Source of the DNA: Tenacibaculum skagerrakense
Lineage (GTDB): Bacteria; Bacteroidota; Bacteroidia; Flavobacteriales; Flavobacteriaceae
Length of the DNA: 64,000 nucleotides
Assembly (NCBI RefSeq): GCF_004345825.1
Contig: NZ_SLXM01000009.1
Coordinates: 62,001 to 126,000, forward strand
Direction of reading: 5' to 3'
In this document: positions 26,715 to 34,593 of the stretch, piece by piece
Position numbering within the stretch: position 1 is the first letter of the stretch
Layout: the number at the start of each line of letters is the position of its first letter
Notes under the pieces: generated by a model
Told to the model about the DNA's origin: nothing
The model's database searches: none
Seen by the model: only the letters and a program-made list of their open reading frames with translations
Position numbers and translations under genes: made by a program

Positions 26715-27983
26715 TTAGTTGTTTAAATAATCTAAAGTTAATTGAGTCATCGTTTTTACACCTAATAACATTCCGCTTTCATCAATTTGAAAATCTGGGG
26801 TATGATGAGGATATGGATTTTTATTTCCAATAGTTTTTCCTCCTAAAAAGAAATAAAAACCAGGTACTTCTTTTTGGAAGAAAGAAAAATCTTCAGCACC
26901 AGTAATAGCTTTAATTAATGTAACATTTTCTTTTCCAGCTACATTTTGAAGTGTTGGAAGTACTTGTTTTGTTAATTCTATATTATTGTAAGTGATAGGA
27001 TATCCTTTTGCAATTTCTATGGTTGCCTCAGCTCTGTATGATTTTGCTATAGCAGGAACCATTTCTTTCATTCGATCATTAATTTGTTTTTGCATACCAT
27101 AATCTAAAGTTCTGATAGTTCCTATCATTACAGCAGATTCAGGAATAATATTGCTTCTAACTCCAGCATCTATTTTACCAACGGTAATAACAGCTCCTTC
27201 ATTTGTTAAATCTACCTCTCTACTAATAATTGTTTGAAGTGCATCAATAATTTTTGCAGAAACCATAATTGGATCTATACTCGCCCAAGGTCTAGAACCA
27301 TGAGATTGCTTTCCTTTTACTTTAATTTTGAAACTCTGTGAGGCTGCCATTATTCCGCCAGGCTTGTATGTAATCGTTCCAACATCTTGTCCAGAAGAAA
27401 TGTGTAATCCAAAAATAGCATCTACATCTGGATTTTTTAACACTCCTTCTTTTACCATCAATTCAGCTCCACCTTCTTCACCTTCAGGTGCTCCTTCTTC
27501 AGCGGGTTGGAAAATGAATTTAACTGTTCCTTTTATTTTGTCTTTGTTTTTCGCCAAAACTTCTGCAACACCCATTAAAATTGCAATATGAGTGTCGTGT
27601 CCACAGGCATGCATTACACCTACATTTTTACCTAAATAATTTGATGTAACAGTTGATTTAAAAGGTAAATTGTTTCTTTCAACAACGGGTAATCCATCTA
27701 TATCTGCTCTTAAGGCTACAACTTTACCTGGTTGATTACCTTTTAAAATTCCAACAACACCAGTTTTAGCAACATTTTCCTGAGTTTCAATACCTAGCGA
27801 TTTTAAGTGTTTGGCTATTTTCTTGGCAGTTTTAAATTCTCGATTTGATAGTTCAGGATTTTGATGAAAATCTCTTCGCCACTCAATTACTTTTTTTTCT
27901 ATAGCTTCACAATCTTTATTTAATTCTTGTGAGAAAGTTGTAATTGAAATTAATAATAATAGAAGGGTTGTATATTTTTTCAT
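26715..27983 (-). CDS. Exported M20-family amidohydrolase
   Basis: 422 residues with a signal peptide (MKKYTTLLLLLISITTFSQE). M20D/amidohydrolase motifs: RRDFHQNPELSNREFKTAKK, ALRADIDGLPV, VGVMHACGHDTHIAIL (metal ligands Cys, His, Asp), FQPAEEGAPEGEEGG (catalytic Glu), SFKIKVKGKQSHGSRPW and TGAEDFSFFQKEVPGFYFFLG. Such enzymes remove acyl or amide groups from amino acids (hippurate/indole-acetyl-amino-acid hydrolase group). The export signal puts it in the periplasm, unusual compared with cytoplasmic relatives, but common in Bacteroidota. One base separates it from the DUF3307 gene upstream, so the two are probably co-transcribed with satD. Confidence 0.9.
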   Translation of the reverse strand: MKKYTTLLLLLISITTFSQELNKDCEAIEKKVIEWRRDFHQNPELSNREFKTAKKIAKHLKSLGIETQENVAKTGVVGILKGNQPGKVVALRADIDGLPVVERNNLPFKSTVTSNYLGKNVGVMHACGHDTHIAILMGVAEVLAKNKDKIKGTVKFIFQPAEEGAPEGEEGGAELMVKEGVLKNPDVDAIFGLHISSGQDVGTITYKPGGIMAASQSFKIKVKGKQSHGSRPWASIDPIMVSAKIIDALQTIISREVDLTNEGAVITVGKIDAGVRSNIIPESAVMIGTIRTLDYGMQKQINDRMKEMVPAIAKSYRAEATIEIAKGYPITYNNIELTKQVLPTLQNVAGKENVTLIKAITGAEDFSFFQKEVPGFYFFLGGKTIGNKNPYPHHTPDFQIDESGMLLGVKTMTQLTLDYLNN

Positions 27984-27984
27984 T

Positions 27985-28701
27985 TTAAAATAGTTGAATT
28001 ACATTTTTATAAATAAGTCCAGCAAGTATAGCCAAACCAAAACTTATTAATGTTCCAATAAGTATATATTCTGTTAATTTTCTGTCTTTGGCTGTGGTTA
28101 AATCTCCAAACCTAAAAATAGATTTTGCAGCAAGTAAAAAACCTACACCTTCCCATTTATCAAATATAATAAACATAAATACGAATAGGCGTTCTAGTAT
28201 TCCGATATATTTACCAGCTTCTTTTAATGATTGTTTATGATCTAATTTATCTTTTTCAGGTTCCCATTGCTTTACAATTAGTTGAATTAGAATTGGAGCA
28301 ACAAAAACAATAAATAAGATAGCTGTAATTAGCAATACTACTTTCTCAGTAAATATTTTTGAAAAATCAATTTCAAATGGTTTTGTGATATACGTGGCTA
28401 ATCCTAAAAAAAATAGGTGCAGTAGTTGATCTCCAAAAAATAAAATAGTAGATTTTATCTTATTTTGAAGATATAATTTACTTATATCTATTAGGTAATG
28501 AGAAACAATTACTACGGGTAACGCGATCCAAAATTTAGGATTTAATAAAGCTATGAAGATTAAAAATATAGCATGAACTCCAATATGAGCGTATAGCTTA
28601 TTGGATTTAATTTTATATTTCATTTTGTTCTTAACCCATGAGGTAGGTTGTAAAACAAAGTCTCCTAAAATGTGGACTAATAGTAGTTGAATAAAAAGCA
28701 T
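27985..28701 (-). CDS. DUF3307 polytopic membrane protein
   Basis: 238 residues with about six membrane helices. The N-terminus MLFIQLLLVHILGDFVLQPTSWVKNKMKYK is the DUF3307 signature (LGDFxLQ). Further markers: HAIFLIFIALLNPKFW, VSHYLIDISKLYLQ, FFGDQLLHLFFLGL (a second D-Q-H block) and, in the C-terminal half, ILERLFVFMFIIFDKWEGVGFLLAAKSIFRFGDL. Its ATG overlaps the satD stop in TAATG, so translation is probably coupled. Role unknown; pairing with satD is what I recall from other genomes. Confidence 0.85.
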   Translation of the reverse strand: MLFIQLLLVHILGDFVLQPTSWVKNKMKYKIKSNKLYAHIGVHAIFLIFIALLNPKFWIALPVVIVSHYLIDISKLYLQNKIKSTILFFGDQLLHLFFLGLATYITKPFEIDFSKIFTEKVVLLITAILFIVFVAPILIQLIVKQWEPEKDKLDHKQSLKEAGKYIGILERLFVFMFIIFDKWEGVGFLLAAKSIFRFGDLTTAKDRKLTEYILIGTLISFGLAILAGLIYKNVIQLF

Positions 28702-29315
28702 TATGGTTGGTTAATTTTTTCGTTGATTTTTTTTCTATAATATTGCTCTAATTTAAGAATCTCTTCGAATCCTGATCGTTTTCCTCTTTTACTTATTCCT
28801 GCTTGTGATATGTTGAGTAGTTCGCCTAAACCGGTTTGATTTAACTCAGGATGTTCTATAGACGTACTCACAAATTCAGCTGAATTAGCGGTCCAATAAT
28901 CCATGGTAAGAAGCGCTAAACTCAAAGATATATTTAAAATTTCATCGATTTCTTTCCAAGGTGATTTTATGGCAATACTTTGTTTTTTTAACAGTTTATC
29001 AAAAGAGTAACCAGAATTTATAAAAGCTTCTCCATTTGATTCTGTGATGTTATCAGCATCAAAACTTTTCTCTCCAATTCCGATTGCTAACCTAACGTCC
29101 AAATCGTTAATTTGTTTTATAGAAGCCTTAATTCTTAAACAAGCCACTACAGCATCTTCAGCCTTGGTTTCAAGTTGAAAACTATCGCCTCTATAAATTT
29201 CCCAGTATTTTGGAGTTGTATTTATAGATGACAGTATTTTTTTTAAATTTGACAACCATTTTTCTACTGGTTCATTCCTTGAGTTGATAATATCTCCAGT
29301 AATTACTGCAATCAT
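28701..29315 (-). CDS. SatD family protein: cyclase-fold-like domain plus helix-turn-helix
   Basis: 204 residues. N-terminal part: MIAVITGDIINSR with Asp8, YRGDSFQLE with Asp44, RLAIGIGE (75-82) and NGEAFINSGYSFDKL. The order Asp-strand, GDxF, GIGxGE and a late NxGxAxxxSxRL-like helix resembles class III nucleotidyl cyclase folds (my inference). The C-terminal part (about 155-190), with LGELLNISQAGISKRGKR, looks like a helix-turn-helix that ends in a basic stretch. It is first in a satD-DUF3307-M20 run. Two 18-bp operator-like sites stand just upstream, suggesting that it regulates its own operon. The name SatD comes from a Streptococcus acid-tolerance locus; that says little about function here. 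Confidence 0.8.
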   Translation of the reverse strand: MIAVITGDIINSRNEPVEKWLSNLKKILSSINTTPKYWEIYRGDSFQLETKAEDAVVACLRIKASIKQINDLDVRLAIGIGEKSFDADNITESNGEAFINSGYSFDKLLKKQSIAIKSPWKEIDEILNISLSLALLTMDYWTANSAEFVSTSIEHPELNQTGLGELLNISQAGISKRGKRSGFEEILKLEQYYRKKINEKINQP

Positions 29316-29351
29316 AGTAATGTGATTTTATGTAAATATATGATTTTTTTT

Positions 29352-29369
29352 ATAACCTTTTAAAGTTAT
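29352..29369. promoter_or_regulatory. Operator-like site 1 upstream of satD
   Basis: ATAACCTTTTAAAGTTAT: half-sites ATAAC and GTTAT around an 8-base centre. It begins 36 bases upstream of the satD start and lies where the -33 element of a satD promoter (TATATTTA on the minus strand near 29330) would be. Shares 15 of 18 bases with site 2. Confidence 0.6.
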
Positions 29370-29379
29370 TTTTAAAATT

Positions 29380-29397
29380 ATAACCTTTATTAGTTAT
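29380..29397. promoter_or_regulatory. Operator-like site 2 upstream of satD
   Basis: ATAACCTTTATTAGTTAT, a direct repeat of site 1 with start-to-start distance 28 bases. Differs only in three central A/T bases. Confidence 0.6.
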
Positions 29398-29540
29398 ATT
29401 TTAATTTATTCCTTTTTTAAGGAATAATAATATTGGAGTTGTAAAGATTAAATTGTGGATAAAAAGTAGCTTTTTATAATGTGCACAGTAGAAATAGTGG
29501 TAAATTTAACACCTTTGAATACTTATCAAATTTATATTCT

Positions 29541-31865
29541 TTGAATACTTATTTAGAACAACTTAACGAACCACAGAGAGCGGCTGTATTACAAAAAGAC
29601 GGTCCGATGATTATCATAGCAGGAGCAGGTTCTGGTAAAACAAGAGTACTAACATTTAGAATAGCCTACTTAATGGAACAGGGAGTAGACTCGTTCAATA
29701 TATTAGCTCTTACGTTTACGAATAAAGCTGCTCGAGAAATGAAGGAAAGAATCGGTAAAGTAGTAGGATACAGCGAAGCTAAGAATTTATGGATGGGAAC
29801 ATTCCACTCAGTTTTTGCTAGAATTTTAAGAGCTAAAGCAGATAAACTTGGGTATCCATCTAACTTTACAATTTATGATACGCAAGATTCTGTACGATTA
29901 ATAACATCAATAATCAAGGAAATGAATCTTGATAAAGACCGTTATAAACCAAAACAAATATTAAGCAGAATCTCTTCGTTTAAAAATAGTTTAATCACGG
30001 TTCGAGCGTATTTTAATAATTCAGATTTACAGGAGGCCGATTTAATGGCAAGTAGACCTAAAACGGGTGATATTTATAAAGAATACGTAGAACGTTGCTT
30101 CAAATATGGAGCGATGGATTTTGATGATTTATTGTTGAGAACCAATGAGCTTTTAGCAAGATTCCCTGATGTATTAGCAAAATATCAAGATCGATTTAGA
30201 TATATTTTAGTAGATGAGTACCAAGATACAAACCATTCTCAGTATTTAATAGTGAGAGCTTTAGCAGATCGTTTTCAGAATATTTGTGTGGTAGGAGATG
30301 ATTCTCAGAGTATTTACGCTTTCCGTGGTGCTAACATTCAAAACATCTTAAACTTCCAAAAGGATTATCCAGATGTAAAAACATTCAAATTAGAACAGAA
30401 TTATCGTTCTACAAAAAACATTGTAAATGCTGCGAATTCTGTAATCGCAAAGAATAAAACACGTTTAGATAAAGAAGTATGGACAGCTAATGATGATGGA
30501 GGTTCTATTAAAGTAATGAGAACTATTTCTGATGGAGAAGAAGGTCGTTTTGTAGCGCAATCTATTTTCGATAATAAAATGAACAATCAACTTACTAATG
30601 AGGAGTTTGCTATTTTGTATCGAACAAATGCACAGTCAAGAGCTATAGAAGATGCGCTTAGAAAGAAAGATATAAAGTATAAAATTTATGGAGGAATTTC
30701 GTTTTATCAACGTAAGGAAATAAAAGATTTACTTTCATATTTACGATTATTGATTAACCCAAATGATGAAGAGGCGCTAAAGAGAGTAATTAATTATCCT
30801 GCAAGAGGAATTGGGCAAACTACAATTGATAAGTTAACCATTGCTGCAAATCATTACAAGAAATCCATTTTTGAAGTAATTCAAACATTACCTCTTTTAG
30901 ATGTCAACGTAAATGCAAGCACTAAAACCAAGCTAGAGAATTTTGCTAATATGATTCAGCGTTTTCAAATAGAAGCACAAACAAAAAATGCTTTTGAAGT
31001 AGCTGATTTAGTGGTAAAACAAACGCAATTAGTTAAAGATTTACAAAAAGATGGAACACCTGAAGGAGTAAGTAAAGTAGAAAACGTTCAAGAATTATTA
31101 AATGGTATTAAAGATTTTATTACAGATAAAATAGAAACAGGCGAAGATGCATCGCTACCAATATTTTTGGAAGATGTTGCATTAGCTACCGATTTTGATT
31201 CTGATAAAAAAGACGAAACACCACGAGTGTCTTTAATGACAATTCACTTGGCAAAAGGATTAGAATTTCCATACGTTTATATAGTAGGTTTAGAGGAAAA
31301 TTTATTCCCATCTGCTATGAGTATGAATACCAGAAGTGAATTAGAAGAGGAGAGGAGATTATTTTATGTAGCGTTAACTAGAGCTGAAAAACAGGCCTAT
31401 TTAACCTATGCACAAACGCGTTATCGTTGGGGAAAGTTAACAGATGGTGAACCAAGTAGATTTTTAGAAGAAATTGATGATCAATATTTAGAATATATTG
31501 CGCCAAAGTTACCAGAACCTTCTGCGAATAGATTTATAGATGCAAGCTTGTTTGAAGACGCTCCTAAAAAAATCCGCTTTCAAAAACCAATACAGAAAAA
31601 AAGAAAAGAGTTCTTGTCAAATAAATCTGGAGATTTAATACCTCCAAAAGGTAAAATGAAAAAGGTTTCAGAAGTAAGTTCAAAAACCAATTTATTTGAT
31701 GGAGAAGTGGTTGTTGGAAATATTGTTGAACACAATAGGTTTGGCAAAGGAGAGGTAATAGCATTAGAAGGAAAAGGTCCAAACAAAAAAGCAGAAATTC
31801 AATTTGCCACAGCAGGAAAGAAAAAACTATTATTACAATTTGCAAAATTGAAGGTAATTGGCTAA
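29541..31865 (+). CDS. pcrA: ATP-dependent DNA helicase PcrA/UvrD
   Basis: About 774 residues from TTG at 29541 (MNTYLEQLNEPQRAAVLQ, the conserved start of this family); the frame is open to a GTG at 29481, which would add 20 residues of unconserved sequence. No in-frame ATG exists between. Superfamily 1A motifs: Q motif LNEPQRAAV, Walker A IIAGAGSGKTRVLTFR, Ia ALTFTNKAAREMKERI, II ILVDEYQDTN, III VVGDDSQSIYAFRGA, IV FKLEQNYRST, V VSLMTIHLAKGLEFPYVYIVGLEE, VI ERRLFYVALTRAEK. The C-terminal VGNIVEHNRFGKGEVIALEG is the PcrA Tudor-like RNA-polymerase contact. Acts 3'-5' in nucleotide excision and mismatch repair and removes stalled RNA polymerase. Divergent from satD. Confidence 0.93.
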   Translation: MNTYLEQLNEPQRAAVLQKDGPMIIIAGAGSGKTRVLTFRIAYLMEQGVDSFNILALTFTNKAAREMKERIGKVVGYSEAKNLWMGTFHSVFARILRAKADKLGYPSNFTIYDTQDSVRLITSIIKEMNLDKDRYKPKQILSRISSFKNSLITVRAYFNNSDLQEADLMASRPKTGDIYKEYVERCFKYGAMDFDDLLLRTNELLARFPDVLAKYQDRFRYILVDEYQDTNHSQYLIVRALADRFQNICVVGDDSQSIYAFRGANIQNILNFQKDYPDVKTFKLEQNYRSTKNIVNAANSVIAKNKTRLDKEVWTANDDGGSIKVMRTISDGEEGRFVAQSIFDNKMNNQLTNEEFAILYRTNAQSRAIEDALRKKDIKYKIYGGISFYQRKEIKDLLSYLRLLINPNDEEALKRVINYPARGIGQTTIDKLTIAANHYKKSIFEVIQTLPLLDVNVNASTKTKLENFANMIQRFQIEAQTKNAFEVADLVVKQTQLVKDLQKDGTPEGVSKVENVQELLNGIKDFITDKIETGEDASLPIFLEDVALATDFDSDKKDETPRVSLMTIHLAKGLEFPYVYIVGLEENLFPSAMSMNTRSELEEERRLFYVALTRAEKQAYLTYAQTRYRWGKLTDGEPSRFLEEIDDQYLEYIAPKLPEPSANRFIDASLFEDAPKKIRFQKPIQKKRKEFLSNKSGDLIPPKGKMKKVSEVSSKTNLFDGEVVVGNIVEHNRFGKGEVIALEGKGPNKKAEIQFATAGKKKLLLQFAKLKVIG

Positions 31866-31949
31866 AAATCTATTATTCGATTCTGTTAATATAACTTACA
31901 TCCAATACTAGAAAACTGACAATTAATCCTTACTTTGCGATAAATAAAC

Positions 31950-32585
31950 ATGAATATGACGTTTGATTTAGAATATAACTCAGAAAGAACAACATTAATT
32001 ATCCCAGAATATGGGAGACATATACAAAAACTGGTTGATCATTGCGTAAGTCTTGCTTCAAGAGAGGAAAGAAATACAATGGCTAAAGCTATTATAGACG
32101 TAATGGGAAATTTACAGCCGCATTTAAGAGATGTGCCTGATTTTAAGCATAAACTTTGGGATCAATTACATATAATGTCTGATTTTAAATTGGATGTTGA
32201 TTCTCCTTATGAGCAACCTTCACAAGAAGAACTTAGAGAAAAGCCAGAGCCTATGCCATATCCAAAATCTGCCTCGAAGTATCGTTTTTATGGTACCAAT
32301 ATACAAACGATGATAGATGTAGCGTTAACTTGGGAAGAAGGAGATATGAGAGAAGCATTAGCTTTTGCAATTGCTAATCATATGAAGAAATGTTACCTAA
32401 ATTGGAACAAAGACCATGTTGAAGACGAAGTAATTATAGAACATCTTTATGAGTTAACAGATGGTAAAATTAATTTTAAAGGTAGAGAGGATGAGTTAGT
32501 TGATGAAAAGAATATTCAAAAAACAAGGACTACTCAAGGAAAGAAAAAAACAAACAATAAAAATTCTAAAAATAGAAAAAAGTAA
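31950..32585 (+). CDS. DUF4290 family protein
   Basis: 211 residues, soluble. FDLEYNSERTTLIIPEYGRHIQKLVDHC at the N-terminus, then REERNTMAKAIIDVMGNLQPHLRDVPDFKHKLWDQLHIMSDF and KYRFYGTNIQTMIDVALTWEEGDMREALAFAIANHMKKCY, all conserved in DUF4290. The C-terminal 25 residues are Lys/Asn-rich and disordered. Function is unknown. Its stop is directly followed by the murA ATG, an arrangement I recall from many Bacteroidota; this suggests coupling with cell-wall synthesis, but no mechanism can be read from the sequence. Confidence 0.85.
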   Translation: MNMTFDLEYNSERTTLIIPEYGRHIQKLVDHCVSLASREERNTMAKAIIDVMGNLQPHLRDVPDFKHKLWDQLHIMSDFKLDVDSPYEQPSQEELREKPEPMPYPKSASKYRFYGTNIQTMIDVALTWEEGDMREALAFAIANHMKKCYLNWNKDHVEDEVIIEHLYELTDGKINFKGREDELVDEKNIQKTRTTQGKKKTNNKNSKNRKK

Positions 32586-33899
32586 ATGGCGTCATTTAAA
32601 ATAGAAGGAGGGCATAAACTTAAAGGAGTAATAACACCACAAGGAGCAAAAAATGAAGCGTTGCAAGTAATTTGTGCGGTTTTATTAACTCCAGAAAAAG
32701 TAGTGATAAACAATATTCCTGATATTATTGATGTAAATAAATTAATCTTTATTCTTGGTGAATTAGGAGTTAAAATAGAAAGATTGGGAGCTAATTCATA
32801 TAGTTTTCAATCTGATGAAATTAATTTAGAATATTTAGAAAGTGCTGATTTTAAAAGAGATGGAAGTTCTCTAAGAGGCTCTATAATGATTGTTGGGCCG
32901 TTATTAGCTCGTTTTGGAAAAGGGTATATTCCACGTCCGGGAGGAGATAAGATAGGTAGACGTCGTTTAGATACACATTTTGAGGGTTTTATCAACTTAG
33001 GAGCTAAGTTTCGTTATAATAAAGAAGAATATTTTTATGGTGTAGAAGCAGAAAGTGGCTTAACAGGTTCTGATATGCTTTTAGACGAAGCATCAGTTAC
33101 AGGTACAGCTAACATTATAATGGCTGCTGTCTTAGCTAAAGGTACAACAACCATTTATAATGCAGCTTGTGAGCCTTATATTCAACAATTATCTAAAATG
33201 TTGAATAGCATGGGGGCTAAAATTTCTGGTGTTGGATCTAATTTATTAACTATTGAAGGTGTTGATAGTTTAAAGGGGTGTGAGCATCGTATTTTACCTG
33301 ACATGATTGAAATTGGAAGTTGGATAGGAATGGCTGCGATGACAAAATCTGAGTTGACAATCAAAGATGTAAGCTGGAAAGATTTAGGACAAATACCAAA
33401 TGTTTTCAGAAAACTTGGTATAAATTTAGAAAAAAGAGGAGATGATATTTACATTCCTGAACAAGAGAGTTATGAAATTCAGAATTACATAGACGGTTCT
33501 GTATTGACAGTTGCTGATGCTCCTTGGCCAGGCTTTACTCCAGATTTATTGAGTATTGTACTTGTAGTTGCTACTCAAGCAAAAGGTACTGTTTTAATTC
33601 ATCAAAAGATGTTTGAAAGTCGCTTGTTCTTTGTAGATAAGTTAATTGATATGGGAGCCAAAGTTATTTTATGTGATCCACACAGGGCTACAGTAATTGG
33701 TCATAATTTTGAAAGCCAATTAAAAGCTACCAAAATGACTTCTCCTGATATTCGTGCTGGTATTTCTTTATTGATTGCGGCTTTATCTGCAAAAGGAACT
33801 AGTATCATTAATAATATTGAACAAATTGATAGAGGTTATGAACGTATTGTTCAAAGATTAACTGCAATAGGAGCAAAAATTGAAAGAATAGAAGATTAA
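32586..33899 (+). CDS. murA: UDP-N-acetylglucosamine 1-carboxyvinyltransferase (Asp-type MurA)
   Basis: 437 residues; EPSP-synthase fold. It transfers enolpyruvate from PEP to UDP-GlcNAc, the first committed step of peptidoglycan synthesis, in the cytoplasm. Motifs: GVITPQGAKNEALQVICAVLL (catalytic Lys22-Asn23 in KNE), SLRGSIMIVGPLLARFG, and PDMIEIGSWIGMAAM. In the mobile loop the usual PGGCxIG reads PGGDKIGRR: Asp121 replaces the Cys that fosfomycin alkylates, so natural fosfomycin resistance is expected. Other Asp-type MurA proteins (Mycobacterium, Chlamydia) are active and resistant. Start ATG is adjacent to the DUF4290 stop. Confidence 0.95.
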   Translation: MASFKIEGGHKLKGVITPQGAKNEALQVICAVLLTPEKVVINNIPDIIDVNKLIFILGELGVKIERLGANSYSFQSDEINLEYLESADFKRDGSSLRGSIMIVGPLLARFGKGYIPRPGGDKIGRRRLDTHFEGFINLGAKFRYNKEEYFYGVEAESGLTGSDMLLDEASVTGTANIIMAAVLAKGTTTIYNAACEPYIQQLSKMLNSMGAKISGVGSNLLTIEGVDSLKGCEHRILPDMIEIGSWIGMAAMTKSELTIKDVSWKDLGQIPNVFRKLGINLEKRGDDIYIPEQESYEIQNYIDGSVLTVADAPWPGFTPDLLSIVLVVATQAKGTVLIHQKMFESRLFFVDKLIDMGAKVILCDPHRATVIGHNFESQLKATKMTSPDIRAGISLLIAALSAKGTSIINNIEQIDRGYERIVQRLTAIGAKIERIED

Positions 33900-33927
33900 T
33901 CTACTTAAGAGATATTACAAAAAAAAA

Positions 33928-33952
33928 GCATCTGATTTATCAGATGCCTTTT
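33928..33952. terminator. Bidirectional terminator between murA and the GG-leader peptide gene
   Basis: GCATCTGA-TTTA-TCAGATGC stem-loop flanked by A8 on the left and T5 on the right. Confidence 0.88.
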
Positions 33953-33973
33953 TCATAAGTAAAAAATTAATTT

Positions 33974-34177
33974 TTACATTGTTTCATGACAAGTGTAAAC
34001 TTGAGGACAAGCAATAAATTTCTGGCAATATAAAGGTCCAGTAACTCTACCTGCGCAGTCACATCCGCACTTGCTTAAATCTACGTTACCAATTAAACCG
34101 ATTCCTCCATTTACTTCTTGTTGTTGTGCTTTACTAAGTTTAGTAGCACCTTGTACATTTAAAATTGATTTTTTCAT
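33974..34177 (-). CDS. Double-glycine-leader, cysteine-rich peptide precursor (RiPP/bacteriocin-like)
   Basis: 67 residues from the ATG at 34177 (MKKSILNVQGATKLSKAQQQ); an in-frame TTG nine bases upstream is a poorer start. The leader resembles Bacteroidota GG leaders (LSKAQQQEVNGG, cut after Gly25). The proposed core is 42 residues with six Cys at 37, 39, 41, 51, 57 and 63 (KCGCDCAG, LYCQKF, ACPQVYTC). GG leaders are normally cut and exported by peptidase-containing ABC transporters; none is in the window, so it would need one elsewhere. Stand-alone precursors of this kind are common in Flavobacteriaceae. Activity and modification are unknown. Confidence 0.75.
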   Translation of the reverse strand: MKKSILNVQGATKLSKAQQQEVNGGIGLIGNVDLSKCGCDCAGRVTGPLYCQKFIACPQVYTCHETM

Positions 34178-34538
34178 AATTCCCAAGGGACTTTAAAAAT
34201 TAATATTTGATTAAACTCTCATAAAAATAGCAAAGCAAAGTCTTACAAAAGTGACATCACCTGAAAAATTTATGTTAAAAAATGTAGTGAAGGTTTAAAT
34301 TATTAATATCCAAATATTTGACACGGGTGTTTTGTAATCGAAATTTTAAAAGTATTTTTTTGATATTAAAGAGGGAGGAATTCTTCTTCCTGAGATAAGC
34401 TTCTTACATAAAGTAAAAAAATGAGTTTTGTAAACCTTATTTTATTCAGTAAAGATGTTAACCAATTAATTCAATCTGTTTTGATTTTTATGTAATTCTT
34501 AATAAAAAGTAGCTTGTGTCAATGTGGCACTATTTACG
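34178..34538. other. Gene-free stretch before grpE
   Basis: No convincing gene. It holds the 5' region of the peptide gene (minus strand) and the upstream region of grpE, including an imperfect AGGAA...TTCCT dyad near 34376-34391 that could be an activator site for the sigma-54-type promoter downstream (speculative). An open frame from GTG at 34516 into grpE overlaps that promoter and is not taken as coding. Confidence 0.5.
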
Positions 34539-34560
34539 TAATGGCAGTATTCTTGCTAAA
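34539..34560 (+). promoter_or_regulatory. Sigma-54 (RpoN)-type promoter of grpE-dnaJ
   Basis: TGGCAG-TATTC-TTGCT: GG at 34543-34544 and GC at 34555-34556 are exactly 10 bases apart, as required for -24/-12 promoters (consensus TGGCAC-N5-TTGCW; one mismatch). Predicted start near 34568, leader of about 26 bases to the ATG at 34594. Confidence 0.6.
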
Positions 34561-34593
34561 TATGTAAGAGAAAATACAAAGAAATTATTTACA

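Noticed and set aside
29459..34515. The 14-mer ATAAAAAGTAGCTT occurs upstream of both pcrA (29459-29472) and grpE (34502-34515).
   Set aside because: In 64 kb of AT-rich DNA several 14-base coincidences are expected by chance, and no further similarity surrounds the two copies.
34516..34593. Extension of grpE to a GTG at 34516 (26 extra residues).
   Set aside because: It overlaps the -24/-12 promoter and the extra residues do not look like the acidic GrpE N-terminus; ATG at 34594 fits the family.
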